This document shows, in pieces, positions 60,303 to 64,000 of a DNA stretch of 64,000 nt (position 1 is its first letter; each line of letters begins with the position of its first letter). The DNA is from Clostridium tunisiense TJ (lineage in GTDB: Bacteria > Bacillota > Clostridia > Clostridiales > Clostridiaceae): NCBI RefSeq assembly GCF_000300195.1, contig NZ_AMQH01000012.1, forward strand, positions 372,001 to 436,000, in the 5' to 3' direction. The notes under the pieces were generated by a model. The model saw nothing but the letters and a program-made list of their open reading frames with translations. It made no database searches and had not been told where the DNA came from. The position numbers and the translations under genes are program-made.

Positions 60303-61589
60303 ATGTTAAGTTTAACTAAAGAGTTTTTATTAAAAGAATATAAGATAAATGATAATATACTAAAGTTGTATGAAAGAGCTATAGAAGATGTACAAGAGCA
60401 ATTCAATAAATTGGATAGTATTAGAGAATATAACCAATTAAAAGTATTAAGTGCTTTTCAACAAGAAAGAATCAGTGATATGCACTTTACTAATTCTACT
60501 GGTTATGGTTATGGGGATATAGGAAGAGATGCTTTAGATAAGGTGTATGCAAGAATTTTTCATGCAGAAGCCGCTTTAGTTAGGCCCCATTTTGTTAATG
60601 GAACTCATGCTATCGGAGCTGCACTTTTTGGAAATTTAAGACCAAACGATACTATGTTAAGTGTGTGTGGTACTCCTTATGATACCCTTCATAACATAAT
60701 TGGTATTAGTGGAAATACCAACATTGGTTCTCTTAAGGAATATGGAGTAAACTATAGACAAATTGAATTAGATGAGAAGCAAAGAGTTAATATAGAGTTA
60801 ATGAAGGAAATTTTAAGAGAAGATAAAAGTATAAAGTTAGTACATATTCAAAGATCTACTGGTTATGGATGGAGAAAATCTCTTCTAGTAGAGGACATAG
60901 AACCAATTATTAAAGCTGTAAAGAGCATAAATGAAAATATAATTTGTTTTGTTGATAATTGTTATGGTGAATTTATAGAAACTATTGAACCAACTGATGT
61001 TGGAGCAGATTTAATTGCTGGTTCCTTGATTAAAAATATTGGAGGAGGAATAGCTCCAACTGGAGGATATATTGCAGGAAAAGAACAGTATGTAACTCAA
61101 GCCTCCTATAGACTTACTATACCTGGAATTGGAGGGGAGTGCGGCTCTACCTTTGGTGTAATGAGAACTTTTTATCAGGGGTTATTTCTTGCACCTCATG
61201 TTGCAATTGAAGCAGTAAAAGGAGCCATATTCTGCGCAAGAATAATGGAACTTGCAGGCTTTGAAGTGTTACCTAAACATGATGATAGAAGAAGTGACAT
61301 TATACAAGCTATTAAATTCAATGATAAAGAAAAACTTATCAAGTTTTGCAAGGGAATTCAAGCAGGTTCTCCAATTGATTCCTTTGTAGAGTGTGAACCA
61401 TGGGATATGCCAGGATATAATGATCAAGTTATAATGGCAGCTGGGGCTTTTATTCAAGGATCCTCTATAGAACTTTCAGCAGATGCACCTATAAGAGAAC
61501 CTTATATTGCTTACCTTCAGGGAGGTTTAACTTTCGATCATGCTAAGATTGGAATTTTAATTTCTCTTTCAAAAGTGCTAAATGGATAA
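60303..61589 (+). CDS. Methionine gamma-lyase family PLP protein (YnbB-like)
   Basis: A 428-residue fold-type I PLP protein of the group annotated as aluminium-resistance or methionine gamma-lyase family (Bacillus YnbB), commonly placed between hfq and lexA in Firmicutes. It has TNSTGYGYGDIGRDALDKVY near residue 63, PHFVNGTHAIGAALFGNLRP near 98, IICFVDNCYGEFIE near 215, and the likely PLP lysine in DLIAGSLIKNIGGGIAPTGG near 240. The true reaction is uncertain. ATG 60303 follows AAAAGGAG; the frame is open to 60249, but that start has no ribosome binding site. Confidence 0.85.
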   Translation: MLSLTKEFLLKEYKINDNILKLYERAIEDVQEQFNKLDSIREYNQLKVLSAFQQERISDMHFTNSTGYGYGDIGRDALDKVYARIFHAEAALVRPHFVNGTHAIGAALFGNLRPNDTMLSVCGTPYDTLHNIIGISGNTNIGSLKEYGVNYRQIELDEKQRVNIELMKEILREDKSIKLVHIQRSTGYGWRKSLLVEDIEPIIKAVKSINENIICFVDNCYGEFIETIEPTDVGADLIAGSLIKNIGGGIAPTGGYIAGKEQYVTQASYRLTIPGIGGECGSTFGVMRTFYQGLFLAPHVAIEAVKGAIFCARIMELAGFEVLPKHDDRRSDIIQAIKFNDKEKLIKFCKGIQAGSPIDSFVECEPWDMPGYNDQVIMAAGAFIQGSSIELSADAPIREPYIAYLQGGLTFDHAKIGILISLSKVLNG

Positions 61590-61617
61590 TTAATAATAAA
61601 CAGGGTATAGAAAAATA

Positions 61618-61640
61618 AGAAGCTATATAATAGCTTCTTA
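61618..61640. terminator. Bidirectional terminator between convergent genes
   Basis: AGAAGCTAT / ATAGCTTCT perfect 9-bp stem with TAATATTTT after it; overlaps the last codon of lexA on the other strand. Confidence 0.75.
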
Positions 61641-62246
61641 ATATTTTCTATATAACCCTGCAAGTTTTCCAAGAATTTTGCAATCCTTAACTAAAATAGG
61701 AGTCATAGAAGAATTTTCAGGTTGTAATCGTATGTATCCATCTTCCTTAAAAAATCTTTTTATAGTAGCTTCATTTTCAATCAGCGCAACTACAATGTCT
61801 CCATTAGAAGCAGTAGAGGTTTTTTCAATAATTGCTAAATCACCATCAAAGATACCTGCCTCAATCATGCTTTCACCAGAAACCTTTAACATATAAAGTT
61901 CAGCAGTGCTTTTTACAAAGTTAAGAGGTAGGGTAAAAAAATCTTCGATGGACTCTTGTGCAAGTATTGGCTCCCCAGCTGTAATTTTTCCTACTATAGG
62001 GATATCTACCATTTCCTTTTTTATTGGAGATTCCATAAGAATTTCAATTGCTCTTGGCTTAGTTGGATCTCTTCTAATAAGACCTTTTTTTTCCAATCTG
62101 GAAAGATGGCCATGAACGGTAGAAGTAGAACTTAAATTAACAGCTTCGCAAATTTCTCTAACAGAAGGAGGATATCCCTTTAAGGAAACTTGTTGCTTAA
62201 TGAATTCATATATTTCGCTTTGTTTATTACTTTTTATTTCAATCAT
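61638..62246 (-). CDS. lexA: LexA repressor
   Basis: A 202-residue SOS repressor. The N-terminal winged helix holds [20 protein letters not shown] (residues 26-45). The self-cleavage site is Ala90-Gly91 in GKITAGEP. The catalytic dyad is Ser126 (SGESM) and Lys163 (ATIKRF). On the minus strand GAGGTG precedes ATG 62246; an upstream in-frame start (62261) overlaps the Shine-Dalgarno. Its own promoter carries an SOS box, so it is autoregulated. Confidence 0.95.
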   Translation of the reverse strand: MIEIKSNKQSEIYEFIKQQVSLKGYPPSVREICEAVNLSSTSTVHGHLSRLEKKGLIRRDPTKPRAIEILMESPIKKEMVDIPIVGKITAGEPILAQESIEDFFTLPLNFVKSTAELYMLKVSGESMIEAGIFDGDLAIIEKTSTASNGDIVVALIENEATIKRFFKEDGYIRLQPENSSMTPILVKDCKILGKLAGLYRKY

Positions 62247-62269
62247 GAAAACACCTCTCATTCGAATAA

Positions 62270-62298
62270 ATTATACCATATTTTATGGTTGATATCAA
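62270..62298 (-). promoter_or_regulatory. lexA promoter
   Basis: Minus strand TTGATA (62298-62293) and TATAAT (62275-62270) with 17-nt spacing and an extended -10 TG. The -35 box overlaps the SOS box. Confidence 0.85.
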
Positions 62299-62309
62299 AC
62301 TAATGTTCT
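62296..62309 (-). promoter_or_regulatory. SOS box (LexA operator)
   Basis: Minus strand AGAACATTAGTTTG matches the Gram-positive LexA site GAACNNNNGTTY. It overlaps the -35 of the lexA promoter and could also influence the helicase gene on the plus strand, 130 nt away. Confidence 0.8.
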
Positions 62310-62441
62310 TCTATACTTATAATTATTGACAATATATTGAACAAAATACTTACTTAATAAAACTATTAAAAATTGCAAATAATTTTCTTATAAAGCACTT
62401 AAAGATAATTTTATTAAAATATAAAATTTGGAGATGATAAG

Positions 62442-63782
62442 ATGACCAGTTTTTTGGACTTAAAAATAAATAATGAAATAGTTAAAGCCCTTGAGAAACA
62501 AAATATTAAAATACCAACTAAAATTCAAAACTCTGCTATACCATTAGTTCTTGAAGGGGCCGATATTATCGGAGAATCAGAAACAGGAAGTGGTAAAACT
62601 TTAGCATACCTTCTACCACTGATGGAAAAGGTAGACTATGAAAAAAGAGAAAATCAAATTATTGTGTTGACCCCAACCCATGAACTAGCTATTCAAGTAA
62701 ATAAAGTTATAGAAACTATTAGAGATAATTCTAAACTCAATCTAACTTCAGCAGTAATAATTGGAAACGTAAATATTAAAAGACAAGTTGAGAATCTTAA
62801 AGAAAAACCTCAATTTATAATTGGTTCACCAGGAAGAATTTTGGAACTAATTAAGCTAAAAAAAATATCTGCTCATACTGTTAAAACTATTGTAATAGAT
62901 GAATGTGATAGATTACTTGATGAAAACAATTATGAAACCATTAAAGCTGTGATAAAAACTACCTTGAAGGAAAGACAACTTTTAATGTTTTCCGCTACAG
63001 TTACTGAGGAAGTAATTGTAAAGGGAAAAGAGTTAATGAAAGAACCTAAAATTATTAAAGAAAAAATAGCTTCTGCAGTAAATGAAAATATAAATCATAT
63101 TTTTATGGTCTGTGACAGAAGAGATAAAGTATTACTTTTAAGAAAACTTATGGCTGCACTAAAACCTAAAAAGGCAATAGCTTTTATTAATAAAACTGAT
63201 GAAATTGAGATTTTATCTGGAAAACTTAAATATCATGGCTTAAAAGCCGATGGAATCCATGGATCCTTTGTAAAAAATGAAAGAAAAAAGGTTATGGAAG
63301 ATTTTAAGAGTGGGAAAATAAATCTATTAGTGGCATCAGATTTAGCAGCTAGAGGTCTTGATATTGAAGGGGTTACTCATATTTTCAATATAGATATACC
63401 TGAGGATCCTAGAGATTATTTACATAGGAGTGGAAGGACAGGAAGAGTTAAGAATAAAGGCAGGGCTATTTCAATTGTTACAGAAAAAGAAATACCTACA
63501 ATTAAAGGTTTTGAAAACAAATTTAATATTAAAATTAATTATAAAGAGCTTTTTTATGGAAAATTATTCGATGGTGAATATAAAGCTGGCGATAGCTCAA
63601 TGCCTAAGTCTACAGATTACAAAAAAAACTCTATCAAAAGTAGTTCTAATGAAGAAAGAAAAAAAACTGGGAATTTTGAAGAGGGTAAAGAGAGAAAAAG
63701 TACTAGACCAGCATATGCTGAAAATAGGAAAGATAATAGAAAGACCAACACTAATTTTCAAAAGAAACCTAAAAAGTCATAG
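62442..63782 (+). CDS. DEAD-box RNA helicase
   Basis: A 446-residue ATP-dependent RNA helicase. Q-motif region KIPTKIQNSAIPLVLEG is near residue 24, Walker A SETGSGKT near 46, Walker B VIDECDRLLD near 150 (DECD instead of DEAD), SAT near 185, and the C-terminal RecA domain with VASDLAARGLDIEGVTHIFN near 297 and HRSGRTGRVK near 328. The tail from about 385 is Lys/Arg/Ser/Asn-rich and probably binds RNA nonspecifically. The role (ribosome assembly, cold growth) is inferred from the family. GGAGATGAT precedes the ATG. Confidence 0.9.
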   Translation: MTSFLDLKINNEIVKALEKQNIKIPTKIQNSAIPLVLEGADIIGESETGSGKTLAYLLPLMEKVDYEKRENQIIVLTPTHELAIQVNKVIETIRDNSKLNLTSAVIIGNVNIKRQVENLKEKPQFIIGSPGRILELIKLKKISAHTVKTIVIDECDRLLDENNYETIKAVIKTTLKERQLLMFSATVTEEVIVKGKELMKEPKIIKEKIASAVNENINHIFMVCDRRDKVLLLRKLMAALKPKKAIAFINKTDEIEILSGKLKYHGLKADGIHGSFVKNERKKVMEDFKSGKINLLVASDLAARGLDIEGVTHIFNIDIPEDPRDYLHRSGRTGRVKNKGRAISIVTEKEIPTIKGFENKFNIKINYKELFYGKLFDGEYKAGDSSMPKSTDYKKNSIKSSSNEERKKTGNFEEGKERKSTRPAYAENRKDNRKTNTNFQKKPKKS

Positions 63783-63855
63783 TAAAATAAAAGTTTCTTA
63801 AAATATTTATGATTTATAATTTTTAAGATTATTATAGTAAAATATAAAGTTTTAT

Positions 63856-63863
63856 GTTATAAT
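63856..63863 (+). promoter_or_regulatory. Possible -10 region before the ABC-F leader
   Basis: TATAAT at 63858-63863 preceded by TG at 63855-63856 (extended -10). The -35 region is poor. It lies about 90 nt before the ABC-F start codon, with a terminator hairpin between. Confidence 0.45.
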
Positions 63864-63898
63864 AAGAACTATGTGTTCAACTAAAGAGATATATAAAG

Positions 63899-63931
63899 GT
63901 TTTACCTGTTAATAAAAGGTAAAACTTTTTT
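63899..63931 (+). terminator. Terminator, possibly an attenuator
   Basis: GTTTTACCT / AGGTAAAAC perfect 9-bp stem with TTTTTT. It lies downstream of a possible promoter and upstream of the ABC-F start, so it may attenuate that gene rather than end the helicase transcript. Confidence 0.75.
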
Positions 63932-63953
63932 CTTGATATATGGAGGGAAAAAA

Positions 63954-64000
63954 ATGATAAGTACAACAGGCGTAAGTTTAAGATATGGTGCACGTAAGCT
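63954..64000 (+). CDS. ABC-F family ATPase (5' end only)
   Basis: GGAGGGAAA precedes an ATG opening MISTTGVSLRYGARKL, cut by the window end. The start MIxxxxVSLRYGxRxLF is typical of ABC-F ribosome-associated ATPases (EttA/YdiF/resistance types), which keep the exit or peptidyl-transferase region of the ribosome clear. Too little is visible to name the subfamily. Confidence 0.65.
   Translation, partial: MISTTGVSLRYGARK

Overview
The window reads as a chromosome segment of a low-GC, spore-forming Firmicute of the Clostridium group. The DNA is strongly AT-rich, ribosome binding sites are close to AGGAGG, and hairpin-plus-T-run terminators are abundant. The order miaB-mutS-mutL-miaA-hfq-(methionine gamma-lyase family)-lexA and the ispH-rpsA fusion after cmk are typical of Clostridium. 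This placement comes from gene content and order, not from a database search. No tRNA, rRNA, CRISPR array, intact transposase or prophage was seen.

Left part (about 1-27 kb) is accessory and loosely packed. It holds single genes with long intergenic gaps: a TIGR04076 protein, an alpha/beta hydrolase, a DUF6273 protein, a GDT1/TMEM165-type exporter behind a yybP-ykoY (Mn2+) riboswitch, a DUF2935 protein, a CPBP protease, a QueG-like Fe-S protein, a lipoprotein, a broken NUDIX gene, a methyltransferase, a large membrane protein, a heterodimeric ABC exporter whose first subunit is split by an in-frame TGA, a nitroreductase, an acetyltransferase, an S51 peptidase, two tandem paralogous membrane proteins, and two separate sigma/anti-sigma pairs.

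Middle part (about 27-40 kb): a UDP-sugar pyrophosphorylase; a KamA-family radical SAM enzyme whose substrate-contact residues point to glutamate 2,3-aminomutase; a NatA/NatB-like three-gene ABC operon on the minus strand; a second CPBP protease; a threonine aldolase facing a homoserine dehydrogenase/iron alcohol dehydrogenase pair; and a small Gln/Lys-rich protein.

Right part (about 40-64 kb) is mostly core housekeeping on the plus strand: rluB-type pseudouridine synthase, mnmM-like methyltransferase, a DUF4264 protein, an RpiR regulator, glutamate dehydrogenase, a BaiN-type flavoprotein, aroH, cmk, ispH-rpsA, speD, a GNAT protein, an aminotransferase (minus), then miaB-mutS-mutL-miaA-hfq, a methionine gamma-lyase family enzyme, lexA (minus) with an SOS box on its promoter, a DEAD-box helicase, and the start of an ABC-F gene behind a possible attenuator.

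The most unusual content is non-coding. (1) A family of 100-160-nt structured elements (five copies, two in tandem before the aminomutase gene) has stems kept by compensatory changes. (2) A MITE-like inverted-repeat family (three full copies, one partial) includes one between cmk and ispH. (3) A 32-nt promoter-like element recurs before accessory genes. (4) The glutamate dehydrogenase leader contains two mutually exclusive hairpins, the second ending at the Shine-Dalgarno sequence. Several short genes (19-55 codons) with good ribosome binding sites are also recorded.
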